Of a stretch of 64,000 bases of DNA, positions 1 through 11,727 are shown one piece after another. A program made the position numbers and the translations under genes. The notes beneath the pieces were generated by a model. It worked only from the letters and a program-made list of their open reading frames with translations. It was not told where the DNA came from and made no database searches. Positions within the stretch are counted from its first letter, which is position 1. Each line of letters starts with the position of its first letter. The stretch is from Eremophila alpestris peregrina (taxonomy: Eukaryota; Chordata; Aves; Passeriformes; Alaudidae), in the NCBI GenBank assembly GCA_009792885.1, contig WMCF01000029.1, positions 8,023,628-8,087,627 of the forward strand, read 5' to 3'.

Positions 1-270
1 CAGGGGGAAGGGGCGCACACGCCGTACCCCCGCAGGGCCGGGCCGGGCGCTCGCCTGTCGCGGCGGCCCCGCCTCTCCCCCTCTATAAATAGCGCGGCGC
101 GGGCGGGGCCCGCCGGGGCACGCGAGGACAGCGGCGGCCGCCGCTTAAACGGGCAACGCCGGCCGGGCCCGCCTGCACCGACACCGCCCGCTCGGTACCG
201 GCGTGGCCCCACCTCCCCCGGGCCCCCCTGCCCTGGGTGTCCACCGGAACCCTGACTGCTCCTCCTCTGG
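1..270 (+). promoter_or_regulatory. CpG-island promoter with TATA box, gene unidentified
   Basis: The first 270 bases are very GC- and CpG-rich, unlike the AT-rich sequence that follows. A canonical TATA box (TATAAATA, 84-91) lies on the + strand between a GC box on the complement (about 67-74) and a GC box, GGGCGGGG, at 101-108. By normal TATA spacing, transcription would start near 114-120 and run rightwards. The open frame that follows (about 203-478) has no ATG at its start and matches no family I know, so I do not call a coding gene. The island is cut by the window edge, so a divergent promoter for a gene to the left is equally possible. The start site and the product are inference. Confidence 0.55.
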
Positions 271-3200
271 GTTCTCCCGCTGCGTGGCTTTAACATCACA
301 TTCCAGACAATCCTTGGGATTGAGCCTAGTAAACAAGGATATGCCGGATATCAAAATCACCCGCATTTCGCATACTCCCTCATTTTTAGCGGCTCGAAAT
401 ATAAAAGAGAACGCATCTGAAGACCAAGAAGCAAAAGTTTCTGAGGTAGTACTTTCCTACACCAGTACTTCTGCCTAAACTTGCCTAGTGTTGGTCCCGA
501 CTGACAGAATACCACCTGCAGTACGGTACGTACATCAGGAGTGGAAATTTCCATTTCACAGGGGGACGATTTTGTCAGGAAAAAGTGACTGAGGAGAGAG
601 CCTGCCCCTCTTATGTGATCCTCATAATGTAAAAGGTTGGGATAACCCAAACAACGACCTTCAAAACCTCTCTACTTCTGCTAAGATCAGAAAGACATTA
701 CCCTGTATCTTCTGAATGCAAAACACGTGCTCTAACCAAGGTAAAAACCTTACCAGACATGACTTTGATCTTATCAGGCCCTACCTGCACAACAGCAAGC
801 ATCCAGCACATTTCTAATGTCTGAATCTGCAGTTCAGCAATAGTTTCACCAGAAGGTCACTGAGAGCTGAAATCCATATTCCGTGAAAGGTACTATAGAG
901 TTATACTTGGCTGTGCACCTCACTTACCAGGAAACTACATTAATTGCTATTTCCACCTCTCCCTCACTCTCAACAAGCCACAAAACTTGGTACACTTCAT
1001 CCAATCTTTAGGGCTTAAACAGAAATTACTGGCCTGGCCCTCTGCCTGGCTGAATTAAGTCAACCTTGAACTTTGCAAGATGACTAAATTTATAATGTAG
1101 TCAGCAACATTTGTCTTTCCCTAAGCCCTCACTTTGTGGCCTGGACACAGCACTTTGACACAAGCTGCTGACTACTCTCCCTACTCACTCAAGCCCGATT
1201 GTGTAGAAGCCAAAGTAAGAACAAAATGAACTCCATGTGCCCACCAGCTGGAAATCTGTCTCTTGCATCAGGATTGCTTGGCTATTTTACTCCTAGCAGG
1301 ATTATTGCTAGCATTCTGAGATATTAGCTTAATCAAAACAGCAATAAAAGTCCAATTCTAATTTTCTGTAGTAATTATGTTACCTTTTACTCCATTTTCT
1401 TGCTGCTATCACCATGCTAGTCACAGACAGAAACCTGAACTTGTCAGTTTGGACCCATCTGAAGGGAACAGACCCAATTCTATACCTACAGCTCTTTTTC
1501 TGTTTCTCCACCTCCTTGGCCACACAGAGATAACATACATACTCTCACTTTTGATGGGTTTGGGATTATTTCTCACATTGAAATTTGCATGCAGGAAGAA
1601 AAGAAATAATCACATGTGCAGTTAAATCATGCTGCTCTTTGTGTTTTACATCATGCAGTTACAATAAGGATTCACACAGATACACAGTTTATTACTGTAA
1701 TTATTGCCATCTCACAGCCTATTAAGTGTTTAGCTGACCAACTACACTGCATGGTGGCACAATACCATGAGATTTACCAATATCATGGCTTTTCTACAGA
1801 CCAAGCTCTTCATCCACCAAGTGTTAAAGCACACTCCAGAATTAAGAGTGATGTTCTACCCCCTACCCCTACATGCCAGAATACCCTTATGGCAGATAAT
1901 ATACTTTGGTAAGCTTATTTACTGGATGTGATTTTCTGGCAAGTTATGGTATGTTTAGCCAACCAGACCAGGAACTAATATCTTTGATTTTCCAGTTTTC
2001 TATGCCATACAGCCATGTACACATGAGCTGGAATGTTCTGTTACCAGTTTTTTAATGAATCTGCACCTTTGCACTAATGTGAAGTGAAACTCCACGGGGC
2101 TGGGATGATGGAAGTACAGGAGCTGATTTATTCAAGCTTCTACAAACAGGAAGAGAATTATAGTGGGGTCTGTCTGGATTAATACACATTTAATTTGAAA
2201 GTTTTCAAAACTGTTGTTTTTCTTGTGAAAAACAGCCTGTTCTGGCCAACAATCTTTAAGAGGTCTTTGCCAAGTTATGAACAATGCTTCATCAAAACAT
2301 AGTATTGTGCAAAGCATATGTAAACATATGCCATAAAGGTTATGCTGTTATTTTTTCCAGCCACAGATTACTCTTGTTTTCATAAAGATGTTTCACGAGG
2401 AACATCTAATTCAACTAACAGGATTCTTTTGGTTTTGAAATTACATACATACTTTTCAGAGGCATCACCAAAGTCTAATCTCCAGCATGATGAAAATAAT
2501 GCACCGCAGTTCCCAGAGTGGAAATTTATATGCAGTTAAGTTACATATTCATGGGGAACCTAACAGCACAGACAGACTGCTGAGAAAGGAAATCTCAATC
2601 AAGTCAAAAACCAAAACAATCTACTTAGCCCAAACAAATTCAGAGATAAACTAACCTTCCTACTTGGGGATAACACAGTATTTTTGATTACTAAACTTTA
2701 GTCACGTGTGCATGAACGTGCAAGGGTAACAGAAAAAGAGGGGGGAAATCTTTAAAAGAGAAGGAAAACAAAAGATAAAATAACAGGGCAGAGAGGAGGT
2801 GTTATGACTGGCAAAAAGCATTCAGCATTTCTACAAGAATAGAAATATTTTTCAAGAAACAGACAATAACAAAGTTAATAGGAACGGAAGAAAACTTTGA
2901 ATGGGAGGTCAACAGGAAAAAAGAACTGAAAAAGCTGAGGCAATTTAGTGAGAAAAAAAGATGTGTGTATATCATATACATAAAAAAATCAGTTGCATAG
3001 CTACTGGAATCCGTTAAATTGATAGGAACTAAAATCTAGCAGAGAATTTAATTCCTTATAGTACTAAGGAATGTACACAATATTCTTTGTTCTTCAGCTT
3101 TTTGGTAGCTATAAGTAGCAGTTGGTACTGCAGTCACACCAAGCTCAGAAGTCTCTCAGTTCTCAGTATGGGCTGGGATCATGAGGCAGCAGGGTTGGTG

Positions 3201-6200
3201 GTGGTGGTGGTGGTGGTGTGACCCTGCTGTTGTAGGTGAGGCTGTGGAGGTTGGGATGAAGAACCCAACATTTGGAAGAATGTTCTTTAGTTTTAGATGG
3301 TTTTGGATGAGCTAAGCACTGGCTGTGCAGACCACCTCAGCCCCAGCTGGAAGCCGTGAAAGTTCTGTACTTGATTTAGCAGCCTCCAACTTGGCATCCA
3401 AAATAAAAAGTCCAAAAAGACTGGAAAGTTTGGAAATATTTGAGATTAATGGCTTGCCAAAGGCCACACGAGAGATCTGGCATCTTACTGGCTTTACTCA
3501 GAAAAGCAAACATGGTACGTATGAACTTTAGTAGGACTTTATTATTTCAGTGGCCCATTTCCTAGATCCAAGTAACTTAACAGACAAGATACGTCTATGA
3601 GCAAACTTACATGCTTTAAAAAATGTTCCTTTAGAAGGAAAATAATTTGGACCATTCTGAAAATATAACCCATGAGACACTAAGATGTTGCTGAAGGCAA
3701 GAGTTTTTGAAAATTTAACTTCTGCAGTTTCGGACCAAAGCAGCCTGTTAGTCTTCCAATGTTAAGGTAATTTATGATGGAAATTTAATATCTAAAACCA
3801 GAATTGCAATGGCTTTCACCCAATGCAGGAGGATTGACTGCTCCTTCCTGAACTGCAGCAAAGCAGCAAGCAATAGTGACAGAGCCTGCAGTGAGGATGG
3901 GCACAACACAACCCCCAGCAGCGACCAACTGGAACTGGAACACACACCCATGGAAGCAGCTGGGCAGAACAACTTCTAAAGAAACATCTGGCTGTATTAA
4001 CACCCTGCCTGCCTAAATAGGCATGAGCTAAGGAGGAATTGCTGTTTGCAGTACAGGAAACCCCACATCAACATAATTCATACTTGTGCCCCAAAACTTA
4101 ATCCTAAAGAAAAGCAAAATGTCATTTGGAGCTACTGTAATCACATGGAAGACATTTTTGCCATGAACACTAATTTCCAGCTCCCAAAGATGAGACATGT
4201 CTTTAGGATTTTGCATAGCAGAGGTTATGCCACTAGAGAGTTATCTAGTTGCTAAATTTAAAATAGAATTGTTTTAAATGAAACTTTTTGTTTCCAGTCT
4301 TGTTCCTCCAAAGTCTGAATTAAGTCTTATTAAATACTTCTCCAGCCATGTTTAGGACATAGGACAAAGAGAATCAAGTAGAAATAGGAGGTAACACAAG
4401 TTCAACCAGTTTAAATAACACAAGCAGAAGGTAACACAAGTTCACAGGAATCCCTGGGGGATCTGTAGCACAAAATACATTTAAGAGATCCAAGGCTTGA
4501 ATATTATTTACTTTTGCACAGCATAGGGACATTGTACAGACTGATACTGCTGAGGGAAAAGAATTCCCATAACAAGTCCAAACCAGTACATGTCCTATTA
4601 GGAAAACACTTCAGAGTTGTGGGTAAACCCTGAATCATAGACATTAAACTGCATATTTTGCTTGGGCATTAGTCCAGGCAGAGAGATCAGACAGACACAG
4701 TGTGACACCCTTACTAAGTATTTCTTCATCAGTTCATATTACAGCTGCTGACAAACAAATACATAATACCTCATCAGGGTTTCTGCATGTCCTGTGCCAT
4801 GAAACCCTTGGAGAAGTATGTAGATTAACCAATGTATTTTTTTGTAACATGCCATTTCTTTCCCACAAGCTCCATATCCCACAGGGGTTAAATGGTACAG
4901 TAACAGAGTTAAAATAGATGCAGGAAAGAACATAAAACTTAAAATAGATGAGTAATCCAGGAGGCAAAGATACAGGAAGAGGTCTTTGATACAGGCTGCA
5001 ACAAGAGTATGAGGGGCTTTGAAAAAAAAACCACAAAACTTCAAATAGTTTGCCTCATTTAAGTCAGTGTGGGTTTGCCAGTGCTCTTTTACTGAGGCAG
5101 CACTTCATGCAGAGAGAGAAAACTTGAATTTGGTCATGAAGTGAATGAAAAACTAGTGTAGTATGAGACATTGACAGACACAAACATTTCACTGTTTATG
5201 TGGAGTGCAGAGTCTGGTGGCCCTTGAAAGGACAGAGATTGGCTTCAAGTCTGCCTTTATGCAAGCAAGTCTGATAGCTTTTACATGAAAGTATTAGAAC
5301 AAGATATGCTTTTGTTCTGCCAGGACATGACACACTACCCCACCCACTCACCCCCAGCCTCGTGTTTTTAAGGAAAAGCAAGGCTGGACGAAGCCTCACT
5401 GGGTCTGAAACTAAGAAAGTTTTTAATTCACAAATCATTAGCCTTAATGCAGCAGTCTGCTTCAAGTAGTAAGTACAGTGTATGTTTAAACACAAAGATT
5501 AATCACACAGCTGAGTTTGTATACGTTTTACAGTGACATTCTTGAGGTTCTTTAACCTACAACATACAAGTAACTGAACTTAAAAAACCAACAGTGTAAC
5601 CAGTAGGTACTGTGGCAGCAGTTCCTCAAACACCTATTAGCATGTGTTGACAGTTCTGAAAGGAAGGCTGTCGAGAAGTTATGCTGGGAAATAAACATTG
5701 CCTAACCCTGAAGAGTAACCACAAGAACAGAAAAACAAGTGTTACTGCAGCTAGTCTGCCTCCCACAGCACTGATCCCTGACTGCTGAAATAAAAAGACT
5801 GAGTCACCTGAGGATCTAACTGATATTTAAATAACTTTCTTATATCTATATAGTCTGCAGTTCAAAAGTCTGGTAACCACTTCCACCTCATCACTCTCCA
5901 CCCCTCCAGAAAGTCTGGCTACTAGCAAAACAAAATAAGCTCTCTCAAACACTTTCTGCTAGGTGTATTTACAAGTAATATGGGTATGATCTTAGAGTCA
6001 AGTACAAATAATTGCTTATTCTAATGTTTGACTTCATGAGCCTGGTAGACACAAACATGTGGCCCAAAATGGGTATCAGCTAGAACCTATTTGGAAAATT
6101 CTGATGAAGATTATGGAATTTTTAAACCTTTTCTTAGAGGAAACCATCAACTCTCATACTAGTTAGCATCCTTTACGATTATGATATTATGCTGGACGAG

Positions 6201-9200
6201 AAATTGTTTGGCTTGAGGGGAATGGAGAGGGCCAGAAATCAACAAAATCTCTCTTGGCCCTGGTTATTCGTTTGTCTTGTCACTTTGAATGTGCTGAATA
6301 ATCTTGAGATTCATCCTCCGTGCGAAGAGAACACTTAGGTGTGAGGCATCTGGAAAGGAACACATCTGCCATATGTAGATGAAGGATCAGTGAACCACAC
6401 GTGGTGATTTGTAGAAACACTGACACATAGGGCAAATGTGTGACATGGCCTCAGAACATTTCTGCTTGAAACTCCCAACCAGAAATAAACAGCAAATATA
6501 ACAAGGGAGGCTCCCAGAAATTCCTTTCTACCTGAGTATTATGCAAGCTCTTCAAAGGTTAAGATTTGCTTATCCTGAAACCATAGAGTGAGATGGTAAG
6601 CCTGAGATTCACCAGCAGATCTAGCTCTTGGCAGTAAGAAAGAAAACATAGCATAGGTTGAGCAGCTCTTCTTTTATCTGTGCCTCTATATTTCAGATTG
6701 TGGAGAAGGATCATGCTCCAAATCCTACAACAGTTTAAATCCCAAGCACCTTCTGGCCAAACAAAAGTCTATGGGCATGGAATCCCTCCCAAGTTTTCAG
6801 GGGTCAGATTTAATGTCTGGAATGGAAGAAGGAAGACACACAGAATGCTGTACCCCCCCACTCTTAAAAACAGCAGCAGCCACACACTGCCAGTTTAGCC
6901 TTTATTAGGAAGGAACAATTTGCACTGCCTATGGCTCACGCACAGGTGAGATGCAGCACCATGCATGCAACCAACTTGCACACTTCCACCACACAAAAAC
7001 TACCCAATGGTGAGGATGATCCTCCATAATGAGACGAGCCCATGGGAGAAACAGTCATGTGAAATAACCCTGTGCTGTAAGTTCGAATTTCAGCCAAGAG
7101 TAAAACTGAAGCAAATGGCAGGAATTACATGTTTGCTGTGAGGCATGAAGCCAGAGCTAGAAGAATTGCCTCCATTCAGTGTCTCAGCTTTAGAAACCAG
7201 GAGTGGATAAACAATTAGACAATGGGTTCGGTGTACAGTTTCACTGCACTGAGTCAGAAGTGGTGGGGATGTATAGACTAGTACTCTTGGAGAACCCACA
7301 CTTACAGGAGTAGCACCATTAGTGCTGATCCATGAGAAACAAAGAAACCTGGCAGAGATTGAAAAGCACTCCTCCCCCAAGCCATGGATACCACTTACTT
7401 CAAACAACCAGGAATGCCTGCTGCAGTTCTCCAATGTCAGCATTAGACTAAACTGCATGGAGTAGTAAACACAGGGAAAACATATTCCAAAGCCCTTCAA
7501 TGGGCTTTGGAGTAGGGGTGAGGGTGGCCAGATAAGATTTCTGTACTTTAAGGCCTTGGCAAGTACAGTCTTCATCCAGGCTCGACTGCAATTGTGACTG
7601 TCTACTTTATTCACCAATTTCAGTAGACACTGGCCTTCCTCCAGGCACTGATAGGGATTTTTAAGCAGTTTTCCCTTTCCAGCAATACCCCTCATATGGC
7701 TCCAGCAGCCATCCTGGGACTCTGCAACAGCACTGCCAGGCCACTCTGCCCTTCCGGTCACAGCACTGCCAGCTGAGTACTCTTGTTTTATCAAAATTCC
7801 AGGACTTTGGCCAAAGCTTTTAGTTGTTCCTTAAACAAACCCTCAGGTCTCACACCCCCAATAGAACATGCTATAAAAGATAACACTCCATAAATCTGGA
7901 GTTTGCAGCACCACTAGGTTATACTCTCTAGGAATGGGGAAACACTCATGTAGTATCATCTACCTCATAATGTCACCACTCCCTGAAGGACAAGTTCTGG
8001 TCTGAAGCTCCACTCTACCAGCAGACAACAGGCAATAATGGATATTCACTGTATGATTTAATCCACTTTCCAGTTACTAAAATCAGCCCAGTTCTTTTCA
8101 CTGGCTGAGTGTCCTTAAACCTAGATACAGATATTTATATATAGCCCAGAGCCTATTGTTGCTTCCTGAGCAGCACTCACAGGATTTCACACAAGATCTC
8201 AAAATTTCCTAAATTCGTTCTGTGACTGGCAATATGAGATGGGGGAGAAGAATGCAAATACTTTATATAATTAATTCAGTCTTACACGGTGTCAGAGCTA
8301 TGAATCTGAACATCTGATTCAAGTACAGACTTGAAACCAAGAATGTGAAACATATTTAGCTTGTCTTGTACCCCTCATTAGGTATTTGCCACCTACTGCT
8401 ACCTGCTCAGGGGACAGGAGGAAAAAGGACAGACCATAAATCCATTAAATACTACAATACTCAAACAATAATCTCCCAAATCCTTCACTTTGTGTGTCAT
8501 TTTCTGCTCCTTAGCTCTCCTCTGCTCTGTTCCAGGTACTCTCAGGTCTTCATTCACTGTTTTACTCCTTCCCTTGCTGAAGTGCCTGCCTGCTGGTTTG
8601 TCTGCACTCATCCAACTGCCAGTCACACCTGCTCCTGAGCAAGTGCATCACAGATGACAAGAGCACAACTCCTCATGACCAAGTGGCCTGAAATGCATTG
8701 CACAAAGCTGCTGCACTGACTGGCAGCCCCTCTCACAACTCATCCTCCTCTCTCTTCTCACTGCATGTGCCACTGTCAGATCCTGATAAGAACTGCTTGC
8801 TCTCACTTGCAGCACAAGGAACAAAATGCATCACAACCCATAGGTACAAAGTCCATCAGAAATCACAGTTCTTGTTTTTATTGTTTCTCGTAAGTACGAC
8901 TCCTACAAAGAACGTGTAAAAATAAGAATCATTCCCTGTAACCCTCTATTAATCTAGAAAATAATCTATTCCTGAAAATAACCGACAACTTGAGAGTTTA
9001 ATCACACCCAAGATACTATGTCAAAAGGGAAGGTAAATAATTATTTTGACATTTTTAGAATTTTTACCCTATACAGAAAAAGGGAAAAAAAGGCCCAATT
9101 ATGTAGGTTGTGTTGCCAGCCTTCCTAAAGGGCCAGGAATGGAGGACCCCAGACTCAAAGGCTCTGCATTCATATATGTCTTATTACAGAAGCAAGGGTT

Positions 9201-11547
9201 CAATTGGCTGTCACTACTGAATTTCAATTTCTAGCACAGATATTCAAAACCAGCACAAGACCACACAACAATCCACATGATTTAGCACGGGAATGCAGTA
9301 GGCTTTTACCTAAAGATAGCAAGTTTTGTCCCACACCACTCACTTCTTTATTCATTTCAATGTTTTAATGTTGTTTTCCTAAAACACTGTGGGGAGTTAT
9401 GGCAATGAGCACAACAAATGATTCCCCTTTTGCTGCCCTGAGATACAATCCTTTTCCCCTCACTGATGGCTAAATTAGGTAATGGGCAGAAGGCTGATAA
9501 AAACCAAAGAAATTTGTTCCACCTTTCCAAGCCCCTGACTCATCCCCTCTTCTCACTGCAGGTAAGCCAAGCACCAGATGCTCTCCCTCCCCTCTTGGCC
9601 AAGAGCCCTGCTCTGAAAGGAGCAAGCCTTCTTCCACTCCAGCACTCACACAACCAACCCTCTTCATTTACCTCCATGGAAAACTAAGCCTTCTTCCTGC
9701 TCCTCCACACAGCTCTTTAGGAGACAAATGTTTCCCACTGCCTTCTCTCCTGTCAAGTCTCTCAGCCTCTCTTAGCATCTGCTGAACTGGGAAACACCTG
9801 TGTCTCCTGATTATTTTAATGGCAACATCTGTAGCAGGTGGGACTTTCCCCCAGCCCACAGCTACCACCAGCACTGCACTGCTTCCAACACCAGAAGTCC
9901 CAGGCTTCCTGGAGGATAAGAGCCCTTGAAGAACTTCTCTGCAGAGCCTGAAATCTTTGTTATCAGAGAATTAAACAGGCAGTCTTAGTTGATGGGTTAC
10001 TTGTGGATAATCCATGTAACAGATGCAATAGAATGCTAAAACTCCACTGTGCTAATTGTTCCCCTTCTCTGACCCACAGTCCTGGGGTTTGCACCAGCTT
10101 GCTGGAAAGGTGCTCTTCTGCAAATACTTAATCAGACCTAAATTAAATAGAGTTATGGCAGAAGGGCAAGAGAGGTGTTAAAAAGCAACTGGAGAATTAA
10201 AGAAAGGTGACATGGTGAGTCTACTCCAGCAGGAAATGAGAGAGATGAGATTCTTCTAGTAGTTTCCCCACTGAATGCAAAACTGTAGGACTTCCCTATT
10301 CTTAATATTGCATAAACTATTCACAGGAAATATTCCTACAGGGTAAATGCAGTCTTTGCTCAAGCAAAATTTACAGTCAAGCTTTCACAGCCTTCCCTCT
10401 TTTGATTATCAGAGCATCTTTATTTACTACACAGAACATGTTAATTAGGAGTGTGATGATTTATTGCTCAAATCCTCTCTGAGACATCCTCCATAGGCTT
10501 TGTCTGTAATTGTGCCATTTACTTCCTACAGTGCATTACATCTCTGGAAATGTACAGGAACAGTGTGTGTGCAGAATACAATGGGCACTTTGTACAGCAG
10601 AGCTAATCCTCTGGGTTACAAGCAGTGAGCTCCAGGGTTGGAAAAGGCCCCCTTGGAACCCTGTATTCTTGCCCCATGGTTCACTCAGATTAAGAATGCT
10701 TTTTGTGTTTTTAATTATGTCATTCATTACTTACATAAAGTCCTTCTAGTAATCTCAACAAAAATGGTGCATAGTCTATAACATACATGATGTATCTCCT
10801 GAAGAGAGCTTTGAGAAATTCAGAGAGGGTTTCCAAACCTAAGATAGTTTGGACTGAGTATCTCAAAGTGACTCTTTGCTGCTGCTATTGTCTCCTACAT
10901 ATTCAGCCTTCTCCTACCCCTCCCCCTTGGTTTCCTTGTGTTTTCTCCCTATTTGAATTTATTTGCCTTAGTTTTTCCTATAAAAATTTCTGTTCCCTGC
11001 ATGCACTCTATTTGAGCTGTACCCATGCAGTGCAGCACCACCAGCTCTACTCCCTGCCTGTGTGGGAAACTCTAAGGTCCTACTTTAGAAAAATATTGTT
11101 TATTTTGGTGGACCTTAAGGGCACAATTAGGCAGCCCTTACTGAATACAGCTCTTTCCAAACCAGGAATGCTGACTGGAACCCAGCTTCAAGGAAAAAAG
11201 CCAGACCTGAGAGGTAAAAAGGCCTCACTGGTGGCAGGCAGAAGAGTTGGAAAGCAGAGCCCGCAGTTAAGGTGAGCTCCTGGTGGACTCCTTCCTGCCC
11301 ACAGGAAACCACAACTCACCTGCCCTTTCACTAAGGGTCAACTGCCTCATTCTGTTTGTTGCTTCCTCATCTGCAGGTTTCTCACCTGGGGAATCCCCTA
11401 GCCCAAAGAAAATCTGTTGTTTAGAGATGAGCTATAGAGTCAATACTATCTTTGTGCAGCTACTTTGAAATACACAGGCATTTTCTTCACTTCTGTAGGG
11501 TCTGTGAGCTCCAGCTAGAGGGTGTGTGCTAGGACTCACTGTAATGG
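271..11547. other. intergenic, AT-rich, no gene recognised
   Basis: I read this stretch on both strands and found no recognisable exon, tRNA or full-length transposon. Open frames are short, or lack an ATG at their start, and none resembles a known protein family. The longest, on the - strand at 7,090-7,794, is discussed under findings. GT-rich donor-like sites occur on the - strand (for example near 921-930), but I could not pair them with an acceptor and an exon. Non-coding transcripts from the promoter at the left edge could run through here. Confidence 0.5.
3195..3218. repeat. (TGG)n microsatellite
   Basis: A run of about eight near-perfect TGG/GGT units sits in otherwise non-repetitive intergenic sequence. 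The G-rich strand is the + strand. Confidence 0.9.
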
Positions 11548-11727
11548 ACACATTAACACTTTTCACCCAAACAATGGCATCAAGTGTATTATTTAATATT
11601 TTCACCATGTAATCAGTAAAGCATTACACATCTAGATGTGTATAAGAGAACACATTAACACTTTTCACCCAAACAATGGCATCAAGTGTATTATTTAATA
11701 TTTTCACCATGTAATCAGTAAAGCATT
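11548..11727. repeat. 78-bp perfect direct duplication around an adapter-like spacer
   Basis: Bases 11,548-11,625 and 11,650-11,727 are identical over 78 bp. The 24-bp spacer (11,626-11,649) begins with the 16-bp perfect palindrome ACACATCTAGATGTGT. Its right part, AGATGTGTATAAGAGA, equals the first 16 of the 19 bases of the Tn5 mosaic end, and its left part is the inner end of the reverse-complemented mosaic end. Two mosaic ends joined this way form the junction adapter of Nextera mate-pair libraries. The most economical reading is a residual adapter plus a false duplication in the assembly, not biology. The real genome probably holds the 78-bp unit once. Confidence 0.9.

Noticed and set aside
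203..478. 91-codon + strand frame after the TATA box
   Set aside because: It begins with GTG rather than ATG, the first internal ATG leaves only a short peptide, and it resembles no known protein.
10620..10660. Short CR1-like fragment (GGTTGGAAAAGG)
   Set aside because: The match is only about a dozen bases, and there is neither the CR1 3' terminal repeat nor flanking CR1 sequence.
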